Source: JAWLCQ01 sp041687095 (lineage in GTDB: Bacteria; Planctomycetota; Phycisphaerae; SM23-33). Taken from it: DNA of 33,108 bases. Below are positions 15,980-22,760 of this stretch, one piece after another (the stretch's first letter is position 1; each line of letters begins with the position of its first letter). The notes below the pieces were generated by a model. That model was not told the DNA's origin and did no database searches. It saw only the letters and a program-made list of their open reading frames with translations. Location: NCBI GenBank assembly GCA_041687095.1, contig JAWLCQ010000040.1, forward strand, positions 1 to 33,108. Reading direction: 5' to 3'. Both the position numbers and the translations under genes were made by a program.

Positions 15980-17479
15980 ATGAAGCGATTCGGTGGAAAA
16001 GAGTGGGTGGCGCTGGCCGCATCGGTGCTGCTGGTGGCGGGCATCGTCATCGGGCAGAACGCCTATAGCCGTCAGCAGGACTCGGGCCAGGCCCAAGGGC
16101 AGGCCCAGAGCCAGCAGCAGGATCAAGCCCGGTACCGCCTGGACCCGCAGGGCTGGGTCCTGGTCGGATACGACCTCAACGGCGATAACCAGATCGACAC
16201 GTACGAGTACATCTCCGCCTACGAACTGGAGCGGGCCCGCCAGGGGAGCCGCTCCCGTCGCCAGCAGGGCCAGCAGGGGCAGCAGGATCAGCAGCAGTTC
16301 CAGCCCGGGGGCGGGCGGCAGCGGATGCAGTCGGGCGGCGGAATGGGCAAGATGGGTCAGGGCATGGGCCAGATGTCTTGCCCGCACATGCAGCAGATGC
16401 GCCAGCGGATGCAGCAGGGCCAGCAGCCGATGCAGCAGGGCCAGCAACGGATGCAGCAGGGCCAACCCTCGCGGTTCGGCCGCCAGGGCATGCAGCAGCA
16501 ACAGCAGCAGCGCCAGGGCTTCCGGATCCAGGGCGAGATCCGCGACCTGCAGACGTTCTCGGTCAACGGGGCGCAGCACGTGTTCGCGAAGATCGACACG
16601 CAGGCCGGGCGGACCATCCGCGTGGACCTGGGCCCACGCTCGCAGTTGCAGAACGTGAACCTCCGCGAGGGCGCGAACCTTACCGTGTGGGGGCATCGCG
16701 GGACGGTGGACGGGCGGACGGTCCTACTCGCCCAGCGGATCCAGGCCAACGGCCGGACCGCCATGGTGCAGCGGCAGCAGGCGCAGGACGGGCGTGTGCG
16801 GCTGACGGGCACGATCGAGCAGACCAAGACCATCCGCACGCAGCAGGGCAACCAGCACCTCGTGGCCCGCATCCAGACGGATGACGGCCGCACGAGTTGG
16901 GTGGACCTGGGCCCGCAGCAGGACCTGCGAAGGCTCAACCTGCAGCAGGGCGCCGAGATCAACGTGCTCGGATACGAGCTGGTTCGCGGCGGGCGGCCCG
17001 TCGCGGTGGTGGCGACCGACGTCAGCGCCAACAACCGCCAGCTCACGCTGGACTGGTTCGGCTCGCAGGATCAACTCCGCCAGCAGTTGCAGTCGGACCT
17101 GAGTTCCCAGCAGGCGCGGGCTCGCCGTGTGCGTGTGAACGGCACGATCCAGAACACGCGGACGGTGCAGACCCGCCAGGGGCAGCAGCACCTGATCGCC
17201 ACCGTCGAGACGCAGGCGGGGCGGACGGCGTGGGTGGATCTGGGCGCGGTGGAGCAGGCGCAGCGGGCGCAGTTGGAGCAGGGCGACGAGATCCAGGTCC
17301 GTGGGATCGAACTGTTCCGGGGCGGGAGGCCCGTGGCGGTGCTCGCCACGCAGTTCGAGGCGAACGACCAGCAGTTCAACGTCTCGCGGCCGCAGATGCA
17401 GCGCCGCTCGCAGTCCCGCCAGCAGATGCAGCAGCGCCAGCAGGACTCCGGGAACCAGTACGGGTACGAGCGCGACTGA
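15980..17479 (+). CDS. exported Gln/Met-rich protein with EF-hand-like loop and three tandem beta repeats
   Basis: 499 residues; the ATG at 15980 follows AAGGAG by five bases. A single hydrophobic segment (about 9-25, WVALAASVLLVAGIVIG) serves as signal or anchor. Residues 65-76 (DLNGDNQIDTYE) match a calcium-binding EF-hand loop with D65, N67, D69, D73 and E76. Residues of about 90-178 are a Gln/Met/Gly-rich linker with repeated MQQGQQ units and one CPHM motif. Three homologous repeats then begin near 181, 273 and 384. Each runs (R/V)(I/L/N).G.I....T......QH..A.(I/V).T..GRT..VDLG, then a G..(I/L).V.G strand; they resemble small OB-like beta barrels. Third gene of the Tyr/Asp-rich cluster; it may be the calcium-responsive scaffold of an envelope structure (inference). 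Confidence 0.8.
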   Translation: MKRFGGKEWVALAASVLLVAGIVIGQNAYSRQQDSGQAQGQAQSQQQDQARYRLDPQGWVLVGYDLNGDNQIDTYEYISAYELERARQGSRSRRQQGQQGQQDQQQFQPGGGRQRMQSGGGMGKMGQGMGQMSCPHMQQMRQRMQQGQQPMQQGQQRMQQGQPSRFGRQGMQQQQQQRQGFRIQGEIRDLQTFSVNGAQHVFAKIDTQAGRTIRVDLGPRSQLQNVNLREGANLTVWGHRGTVDGRTVLLAQRIQANGRTAMVQRQQAQDGRVRLTGTIEQTKTIRTQQGNQHLVARIQTDDGRTSWVDLGPQQDLRRLNLQQGAEINVLGYELVRGGRPVAVVATDVSANNRQLTLDWFGSQDQLRQQLQSDLSSQQARARRVRVNGTIQNTRTVQTRQGQQHLIATVETQAGRTAWVDLGAVEQAQRAQLEQGDEIQVRGIELFRGGRPVAVLATQFEANDQQFNVSRPQMQRRSQSRQQMQQRQQDSGNQYGYERD

Positions 17480-17508
17480 CGCTCACGCGGTCAGTCCGTC
17501 TCCGCTTG

Positions 17509-17534
17509 CGCGGGGGGCCTCCGGGCCCCCCGCG
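17509..17534 (+). terminator. G+C-rich hairpin after the low-complexity cluster
   Basis: CGCGGGGGGCC (17509-17519) pairs perfectly with GGCCCCCCGCG (17524-17534) around a 4-base loop, 30 bases after the stop of the third gene. Only TTC follows, so there is no U-tract. It is a likely transcription end or mRNA 3' stabiliser rather than a canonical terminator. Confidence 0.5.
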
Positions 17535-17620
17535 TTCGCGCGCCCCCCCCCCGCCCCCGCGGGGCCGGGGGACCCGCCGGGCGGGCGCGGGGGCGGGCAA
17601 GAGATCCCCCAGCCTCCCGC

Positions 17621-17656
17621 AGCAGGCCCCATAGCATGAGCAGGCCCCATAGCATG
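17621..17656. repeat. 18-base tandem duplication upstream of a lipoprotein gene
   Basis: AGCAGGCCCCATAGCATG occurs twice in immediate succession (17621-17638 and 17639-17656). The second copy runs into the ribosome site GGGGGGAGG, creating a CCCCATAGCATGGGG palindrome. It may be an operator pair or simply a slippage product. Confidence 0.6.
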
Positions 17657-17670
17657 GGGGGAGGTGCATG

Positions 17671-17943
17671 ATGAGACAGGCCAAGGGATGGATCGTGATG
17701 GCCCTGCTGGTGGTGGGCGTGTTGACGGCGGCGCCGGGGTGCGTCGGGCCGGAGTTTTCGCGGGCGCGGTACGACACCGTCTATGAGTACCAACCGGCGG
17801 AGAGTGTGCGGCGGGCCCTGGGGGTTCCGACAACGCAGAACGGGGAGAATCACTGGATCTACGTCAGCGAAGTCGAGGAGCACTACCGCGCGGACATCTG
17901 GTTTGATCGCGGCCGTGTGGTGCGTAAGTCTTGGTCTTACTAG
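17671..17943 (+). CDS. small lipoprotein, SmpA/OmlA-like
   Basis: 90 residues. Two ATGs are adjacent at 17668 and 17671; the second is better spaced from GGAGG (six bases), but either is possible. The lipobox VLTAAPGC places the lipid-modified Cys at residue 24. The mature part of about 66 residues reads VYEYQPAESVRRALGVPTTQ then ENHWIYVSEVEEHYRADIWF and ends in KSWSY. The order (a short helix of the kind seen in outer-membrane assembly lipoproteins, then two or three beta strands) resembles the SmpA/OmlA/BamE type of fold, but this is only a visual similarity. Predicted to be attached to a membrane. It stands alone between the low-complexity cluster and the anti-sigma gene. Confidence 0.72.
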   Translation: MRQAKGWIVMALLVVGVLTAAPGCVGPEFSRARYDTVYEYQPAESVRRALGVPTTQNGENHWIYVSEVEEHYRADIWFDRGRVVRKSWSY

Positions 17944-18009
17944 AGCATAAGGCGGCGTCCCGCCCGTCCTCTCGCCGTGACCGGACGCGTCGACGCGTTT
18001 ACACGCACC

Positions 18010-18094
18010 CCAGGCAACTCTCATGCAGTGTCGGTTGGACGTGGTTGCGTCGCTGCGCTCCGCAAACCAGGGCACCCGCGCGAGAACGAACTGG
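18010..18094. repeat. dispersed intergenic repeat, copy B (inverted)
   Basis: On the minus strand this reads CCAGTT..., GGTTTGCGGAGCGCAGCGAC, GCAACCACGTCCAACCGACA, then CTGC...CCTGG, matching copy A (13274-13372) over about 85 bases. It begins 8 bases beyond the anti-sigma stop codon and may act as its transcription end. Confidence 0.75.
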
Positions 18095-18102
18095 AGGATG
18101 TA

Positions 18103-19503
18103 CTACTCGCTCTCGCTCCCGGGGGCGGTGGTGGGGCGTGTCTCGGTGGAGGCTGGGGCTGCGTGCGGCGGTTTGGCAGGCTGGGTCGTAGCGGGCTGCG
18201 CAGCGGGCTGCGTGGTGGGTTGGGTGGTGGGTTGGGTCGCGGCAGGCTGGGTCGCGGGCGGTGGTGGGGCCGCGGCGGGGGCGGTGGTCGGTGAATCCCC
18301 CGGGACGTGCGCATCCGTCACGTCCGCAACCGTCTGCTGCCCCGCGGATCGGAGATTCAGCGTGATGACCACGGACTGCACGTGCGGGCAACTGGCGGGT
18401 CCGTTGCCACGGTCGGCGCGGATGTCGTCGGAGAGCACCTGTTCGATCTTCCTGGCGTCCGCGGAGGTCCGTGCCTCGGAACCCTCCGTGTCCGGGGGCG
18501 TGGGGGCCGCGGTGCGCGTGGTGGGGCATGCGGGCGCGGCCGCCACCGCCAACCGCGCCTCCTCCTCCCCCGCGTACTCCCTCGCGCTGTCGGCGTGGCG
18601 GGGGCCGGATGCGGCGGGCTCGGACGAGCGGAGTCTGCTGGGGACACTGGCGATCGCATCGCCCTCGGGCGCCTGCGGGACCCGCTGTTCGGAGCGGACC
18701 TCCTCAAGCCCTTCGAGGACGCGCTGGACCCGCCCGGCCGGGGCGACAACGTAGACCTGGAGCTGCTCGTCGCCCGTGCGTTGGACGGCGAAGTTGTTGA
18801 GCCCGACCTCGGGTATGTCGCAGGGGTCCGCCGGGGCGCTCGCCGCCGGGATAATGCCGTTATCGTTGCACAACTCGACGATCTTGCGGTTGGTCGTCTC
18901 GATGTCGTCCGTGTAGATCTCCTCGCGAAAATCGGCCGCCAGCACTCGCCCCGACCCGCCCAGGCCGTGGAGGTCGCCAGCGGTGTGCTCGGGGTCGAGC
19001 AGGGCCGGGGGCGCGGGGTCCTCGACGGCGATGACGGGGGGTTGGGTGTTGGTCCACCGGCGTTCGCGGGGGGAATCGGTTTCGGGGGTGGGGGGGCTGG
19101 GGGGGGCAGGAGCGGAGGCGACATCGTCCCCGGGGACGGAGTCGATCGCGGGGGTGTTCCAGAGCATGGCGACGACGACGGCGCCGACGGCGAGGAAGAT
19201 GAGGAACCCGGCCGCCGCCGCCAGCACCCGCGCCGCCCAGAAGGCCCGGTGGGCCTCGTGGTGGGGGGCGGTGACGAGGCGGGGGCGTTCGGCGGCGGCG
19301 AGGACGTCGGCGACGAAGGTGGGGGGGGCGGTGCGTCGGGGGAGGGCCCGCAGCAGATCGCGGACGGTGCGGAGTTCCGCCAGTTCGCCCGCCAGGGCCG
19401 GATCGTCCGCCACCGCCTGCTCGATGCGGCGGGCGGCGGGGGCGTCGAGTTCCCCATCGAGGTAGGCGGAGAGTTGCAGTCGAATGTCGTCGTGCTCGTT
19501 CAT
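18103..19503 (-). CDS. membrane anti-sigma factor with a long periplasmic Pro/Thr/Gln-rich tail
   Basis: 466 residues from the ATG at 19501-19503, 21 bases after the sigma factor stop. Residues of about 1-55 (LSAYLDGELDAPAARRIEQA, then PALAGELAELRTVRDLLRAL) are the typical helical anti-sigma domain, but the HxxxCxxC zinc motif of classic ZAS proteins is absent. One membrane helix lies at about 90-114 (ARVLAAAAGFLIFLAVGAVV). The external part has a folded section at about 180-290 (REEIYTDDIETTNRKIVELC, LNNFAVQRTGDEQLQVYVV) and a second Cys-containing section near 395. The C-terminus is a low-complexity run of PATQPTTQP-like units. It should hold the sigma factor at the membrane until a surface signal triggers proteolysis. 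Start and operon position are secure; the signal is unknown. Confidence 0.85.
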   Translation of the reverse strand: MNEHDDIRLQLSAYLDGELDAPAARRIEQAVADDPALAGELAELRTVRDLLRALPRRTAPPTFVADVLAAAERPRLVTAPHHEAHRAFWAARVLAAAAGFLIFLAVGAVVVAMLWNTPAIDSVPGDDVASAPAPPSPPTPETDSPRERRWTNTQPPVIAVEDPAPPALLDPEHTAGDLHGLGGSGRVLAADFREEIYTDDIETTNRKIVELCNDNGIIPAASAPADPCDIPEVGLNNFAVQRTGDEQLQVYVVAPAGRVQRVLEGLEEVRSEQRVPQAPEGDAIASVPSRLRSSEPAASGPRHADSAREYAGEEEARLAVAAAPACPTTRTAAPTPPDTEGSEARTSADARKIEQVLSDDIRADRGNGPASCPHVQSVVITLNLRSAGQQTVADVTDAHVPGDSPTTAPAAAPPPPATQPAATQPTTQPTTQPAAQPATTQPAKPPHAAPASTETRPTTAPGSESE

Positions 19504-19524
19504 GATCGGTTGCCCATCGGCCGC

Positions 19525-20184
19525 TCAGTGCATCAGGTGGCCGAGTTTTTCCTTCAGCAGCGTTCGGGCGCGGTGCAGGCGGCTCTTGACGGTTCCCACC
19601 GGGGTGTCGAGCACCTCGGCGATCTGGGCGTAGTCCATGTCCTCGATGTCGCGGAGGACGACGACCAGTCGGAACTCCTCGTCGAGTCCCTGCATCGCTT
19701 CCATGATTCGCTGGCGCGTTTCGGCGGAGACGGCGGCGGCGGTCGGGTCCGGGATTCGCCGGGCGGCCGTCTCGGCCGTCAGGGCGTCCGTCCGCGAGTC
19801 GTCCCCGTCATCGGGTCCCGTCAGGGACGAGAAGTGGATCCGTCCGGCCCGTCGGCGGTGGGAGATCGTGAGGTTCGCGGCGATGCGGAACAGCCAGGTG
19901 TAGAACCCGCTGTTGCCGCGGAACTGCCCGATCCGCTCCAGCGCCTTGAGAAAGGTTTCCTGCGCCAACTCCTCCGCGTCGGCCTGCCGCCCGCACATCC
20001 GGAACGTCAGGTTGAACACCCGGTCCTGGTACTTTGCGACCAGCAGCCCGAACGCCTGCATGTCGCCCTTGCGGGCGCGGTCGACAAGGGCCCCATCGTC
20101 GAAGACGATCGTTCCCTTGGCGGCGGCCTCTTCGCCGCGGACCGGGTCCGCCCCGGTCACTCCTTTGGACGCACGTTGGGTCAC
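19525..20184 (-). CDS. rpoE: ECF RNA polymerase sigma factor, RpoE type
   Basis: About 219 residues. Region 2 begins near residue 40 (DMQAFGLLVAKYQDRVFNLT, EELAQETFLKALERI, FYTWLFRIAANLTISHRRR) and region 4 near 165 (LDEEFRLVVVLRDIEDMDYA, PVGTVKSRLHRARTLLKEKL), the complete ECF pattern. No ATG exists between a far-upstream site and residue 42, so a GTG start is required. I chose the one at 20182-20184 (VTQRASKG). A second GTG at 20158-20160 is only one base after AAAGGA and is less likely; a start further upstream cannot be excluded. It forms an operon with the anti-sigma gene. An extended -10-like site and a 13-base palindrome lie just upstream (20215-20244), suggesting local regulation. Confidence 0.88.
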   Translation of the reverse strand: MTQRASKGVTGADPVRGEEAAAKGTIVFDDGALVDRARKGDMQAFGLLVAKYQDRVFNLTFRMCGRQADAEELAQETFLKALERIGQFRGNSGFYTWLFRIAANLTISHRRRAGRIHFSSLTGPDDGDDSRTDALTAETAARRIPDPTAAAVSAETRQRIMEAMQGLDEEFRLVVVLRDIEDMDYAQIAEVLDTPVGTVKSRLHRARTLLKEKLGHLMH

Positions 20185-20214
20185 AGTGTTCCCGGAAAGC
20201 TGAAGGAATTCCAC

Positions 20215-20244
20215 CCGTACAGTACGGCGCGGAGCGGCATGATA
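20215..20244 (-). promoter_or_regulatory. candidate extended -10 promoter and palindromic operator of the sigma operon
   Basis: On the minus strand TGGTATCAT (-10 TATCAT at 20239-20244, with TG one base before it) fits an extended -10 element; no good -35 box is present. Between it and the GTG start lies CCGTAC-A-GTACGG (20215-20227), a perfect palindrome suited to a dimeric regulator. Both are predictions from short motifs. Confidence 0.35.
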
Positions 20245-20320
20245 CCACGCGGGGGGGAAGAACGCACGGGGGAGAAGGATTGTTCGCGGGCGGGAGGTCG
20301 CCGCCGGTCCGCGGGAGGCG

Positions 20321-21205
20321 TCACAGGCCGATCCGCGACCGGAACTCCTCGACGCCCCGCACGCCCGGGACCACGCGGAAGAGCGAACCCGCCCGGGCAC
20401 CGTCGGTCGCCTTGCGCTCGCCCCCGGCGGTGGTGACGTACGCCTCGCTCAGGTCCGCCCCCCCGAAGGTGAGGCTCGAGACCTTCCGCACCGGGAACTC
20501 GATCCGCCGCTCCTCGCTCCCGTCAGGGGCGTAGCGGACGAGGCACGCCCCGTCCCACATCGCCGACCAGACGAACCCCTCGGCGTCCACGGTCATCCCG
20601 TCGGGCCCGGGGGCGAACTGCCCGGGGGCGAGCGGACCGTGCTCGATCCGCAGGAACGGGCGGGGGTTGGCGATCGCCCCGCTGTCGGGATCGTAGTCGA
20701 AGAGCGTGATCGTGCCCTTGCGGGTGTCGGTGTGGTACAGGCCCGTCCCGTCGGGCGTGAAGGCCAGCCCGTTCGAGCAGCCCACCCCGTCCAGCAGGTG
20801 CGTGAGCGTCCCGTCGGGGTCCAGGCGGTAGAGGTTCCCCGCCCGCTCCCGCGTCGCCATCGTTCCGCAGAACACCCGCCCGCGGGGGTCGGCGATGACG
20901 TCGTTGAAGCGGCTGTCGCGCTCGGTGGGGATCTCGTCGAGGACCGTCTCGAGGTCTCGCCCGCCGCGCCACACCTTCACTGCCCCGCGGGCCATGAACA
21001 GCAGCAGGGCCCCGTCGGACTGCAGCGTGAAGCCCCCGACGGCCTCCCGGGCCTCCAGGCACATCTCGCTCTCGCCCGTCCTGGGGTCGTAGCGAAAGAT
21101 CCGCCCGGGCGGGATGTCGCACCAGTACACCTTCTTCTCGTCCGGGTGCCACAGGGGGTTCTCGCCCACGACGCATTCGAAATCGGCCAGCGGCTCGGGG
21201 ATCAT
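20321..21205 (-). CDS. SMP-30/gluconolactonase/LRE-family enzyme
   Basis: 294 residues from the ATG at 21203-21205, with AGGAG eight bases upstream; the frame extends further but without a better site. The sequence is a full SMP-30 six-bladed propeller. Likely metal ligands are Glu in VVGENPLWHPDEKKVYWCDI near residue 13, Asn in SRFNDVIADPRGRVFCGTM near 100, Asn in GVGCSNGLAFTPDGTGLYHT near 150, and Asp in FAPGPDGMTVDAEGFVWSAM near 205. The family hydrolyses sugar lactones or related esters using a divalent metal. There is no signal peptide, so it acts in the cytoplasm, probably in sugar-acid catabolism linked to the polysaccharide genes in the window. The substrate is not predictable. Confidence 0.9.
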   Translation of the reverse strand: MIPEPLADFECVVGENPLWHPDEKKVYWCDIPPGRIFRYDPRTGESEMCLEAREAVGGFTLQSDGALLLFMARGAVKVWRGGRDLETVLDEIPTERDSRFNDVIADPRGRVFCGTMATRERAGNLYRLDPDGTLTHLLDGVGCSNGLAFTPDGTGLYHTDTRKGTITLFDYDPDSGAIANPRPFLRIEHGPLAPGQFAPGPDGMTVDAEGFVWSAMWDGACLVRYAPDGSEERRIEFPVRKVSSLTFGGADLSEAYVTTAGGERKATDGARAGSLFRVVPGVRGVEEFRSRIGL

Positions 21206-21340
21206 TCGGCGGCTCCTGTCTTGCTGGGGGCCTATGGAGCCCCTCTTTACACCACGCACCTCACGGACCGCAACGGAAGACCCGCACGCAAGAACGCACC
21301 CTTCCCCCCCGACCCCTGCAGCGGGCGACGAATCCGCCGC

Positions 21341-21625
21341 TCAGCCCTTCCGCAGGCCCCTCGCCCACAGCGACAGCCAGATCGCCGCCAGGATCATCAC
21401 GAAGAGGATGATGCGGATCGTCATGATGACGCTGATGACGATGCTGCGGAACGTGTCCCAGTCGATCCCGTACCACAGCCGTGCCACCCACTCCGCGCGA
21501 GCGTTGAAGATCCAGAGCGTGCTCAGCCACGCGAGCACGACCCAGATCACGGCGATGAGGACCGTCCACCACATCGCCCCCGCCGCCCTCGCCACCCGCC
21601 GCTGGAAGAGGTCGTTCCCGTTCAT
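21341..21625 (-). CDS. small two-helix membrane protein
   Basis: 94 residues from the ATG at 21623-21625, with AGGAGA seven bases upstream (MNGNDLFQRRVARAAGAMWW). Two hydrophobic segments are clear: about 15-37 (MWWTVLIAVIWVVLAWLSTL) and about 62-88 (IVISVIMTIRIILFVMILAA), separated by an aromatic loop (FNARAEWVARLWYGIDWD). The C-terminus is RGLRKG, which by the positive-inside rule would place both ends in the cytoplasm. No family is recognised. It lies between the SMP-30 gene (135 bases) and the Trp/Arg/Asp-rich lipoprotein gene (114 bases) on the same strand, each with its own ribosome site. Confidence 0.72.
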   Translation of the reverse strand: MNGNDLFQRRVARAAGAMWWTVLIAVIWVVLAWLSTLWIFNARAEWVARLWYGIDWDTFRSIVISVIMTIRIILFVMILAAIWLSLWARGLRKG

Positions 21626-21739
21626 GGTCCGTCTCCTGTCTCGAGAAGGGAACACCGAAAAGGGGCCGCCAGACACCGGCGGAGCCCTTCCCCTTCCTGA
21701 GGCTTCGCAGGTGAACTGCGGGATTCCTGGTCCGCCGCC

Positions 21740-22162
21740 TCAGCGGTGGCGTCCCCGCCCGTATCTCCACCCGCCGCCGCCATCGCGGCCGCCCCAGCCG
21801 TGCCGCCCCAACCGATTGTCACCGTGCCGCCAGTCCCATCCATAACGGTCCCACCCGCGGCGGCGGTCCCAGCGGTCCCGGCGGTCCCATCCGTAGCGAT
21901 CCCACTTGTAGCGGTTCCATCCGTGGCGGCGGTCCCAGTTGCTGTAGCGGTCCCACCCGTAATGGTAGTCCCAGCCCGGGTACACGTCGTCCTCGTAGCC
22001 ATACCAGGTCCCGTCGTAGCGGTAGTCGGTGAGATCGTAGTACCCGTCGTCTTCGTAGGTGAACCCGTACACATCGTCGTCCCCGCACCCGGGGAGGGCG
22101 ACGAACCCACCCAACACCACGACCGCCGTCGCAGTCTTGAGAATTGGTGAAATGCCTGTCAT
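21740..22162 (-). CDS. lipoprotein with a Trp/Asp/Arg/Tyr-rich low-complexity tail
   Basis: 140 residues from the ATG at 22160-22162, downstream of GGAGGGGAGGTG. The lipobox GGFVALPGC puts the lipidated Cys at residue 26. The tail begins acidic and Tyr-rich (DDDVYGFTYEDDGYYDLTDY) and then changes to irregular repeats of WDRY, GWDRR and GWNRY up to the C-terminus (WRYGRGRHR). Hence it is zwitterionic, unlike the acidic proteins at 14977-15905. The repetition of TGGGACCG(C/T)-type codons is visible in the DNA. No domain is recognised. Its build (lipid anchor plus aromatic charged tail) matches the lipoprotein at 22761-23054. Possibly an envelope-anchored polyanion- or metal-binding brush; this is inference. 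Confidence 0.75.
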   Translation of the reverse strand: MTGISPILKTATAVVVLGGFVALPGCGDDDVYGFTYEDDGYYDLTDYRYDGTWYGYEDDVYPGWDYHYGWDRYSNWDRRHGWNRYKWDRYGWDRRDRWDRRRGWDRYGWDWRHGDNRLGRHGWGGRDGGGGWRYGRGRHR

Positions 22163-22261
22163 GATCCTACACCTCCCCTCCTCCATGGCAGACACCCGAG
22201 GAGGCGAGAGGTTGGGCGGAGTACACCCCCTGGCCCAAGACGCAGCCCTGGGTGACGCAGT

Positions 22262-22350
22262 GCTGGGTGCCGTGGTGTGCGGAGCGCAGCGGCCTGCCAC
22301 CGCGTAATCTTGGCCCAGACGGGAGCAACCACGTCAGGCCAACGTGGCAC
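22262..22350. repeat. dispersed intergenic repeat, copy D, interrupted
   Basis: GGTGTGCGGAGCGCAGCGG (about 22272-22291) matches the left half of copies A and B. About 29 unrelated bases follow, then GGAGCAACCACGTCAGGCCA (about 22321-22341) resumes the right half. This copy is therefore split by an insertion or has been reassembled. The whole gap 22163-22459 otherwise contains only the ribosome site of the next gene. Confidence 0.6.
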
Positions 22351-22459
22351 TTTTCGATGGCCGGGTCAGGAGTCTGGTGGCGAACGGCCCGCACGTCGGC
22401 GGAATCGCTGCCCGCGGTGATGGCGGGTCCTTGTGGCGCTTTGAAGGAAGGAGAGCGGT

Positions 22460-22663
22460 ATGCGGTTCGAGCAGGTCGTCGAAGTCGTCGAGACGGTCGG
22501 GTTCTGGTCCCGAGGCAAGGTGGACGTCGGGCAGCTCAACTCGCTCCTGAGCCGCTATGGCGAGGAGGGCTTTGAACTCGTGACGGTGACGCCCCTGAGC
22601 GACGGGAACGTGGGGACGAGGAGGATCCTCCTCTTCTTCAAGCGGGAGGTCCCCGACGCGTAA
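22460..22663 (+). CDS. small DUF4177-like protein
   Basis: 67 residues; the ATG at 22460 follows a strong AAGGAAGGAGAG site. The pattern MRFEQVVEVVET, then QLNSLLSRYGEEGFELVTVT, then TRRILLFFKRE is typical of the small DUF4177 family: strand, helix containing LN..G.EGWELV, strand, and a terminal FKR. Here Trp of the common EGWELV is Phe (EGFELV). Members are cytoplasmic and of unknown function. The assignment rests on this motif order alone. The stop codon is followed directly by extreme C and G runs (22664-22715). Confidence 0.72.
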   Translation: MRFEQVVEVVETVGFWSRGKVDVGQLNSLLSRYGEEGFELVTVTPLSDGNVGTRRILLFFKREVPDA

Positions 22664-22715
22664 CCCCCCCCGGGGGGGGGGGGGGGGGCCGCGGGCGCGA
22701 ACCCCCCCGGGGGGG
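22664..22715. repeat. extreme C/G homopolymer runs
   Basis: Eight C are followed by 17 G (22664-22688), then, after 13 bases, seven C followed by seven G (22702-22715). They could fold as a terminator-like stem for the DUF4177 gene, or form a G-quadruplex on one strand. The long run is also prone to length errors in sequencing and replication. Confidence 0.7.
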
Positions 22716-22760
22716 CGCGGCGGTGCGGGGGCCCCCGCGGCGCCCGGCGGGGTTCGCTTG

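Noticed and set aside
14455..16050. A 531-codon minus-strand frame covering the Tyr/Asp-rich cluster
   Set aside because: The plus-strand genes have signal peptides and ribosome sites. The antisense product consists of Arg/Ser/Val repeats, the complement of the Tyr/Asp codon repeats.
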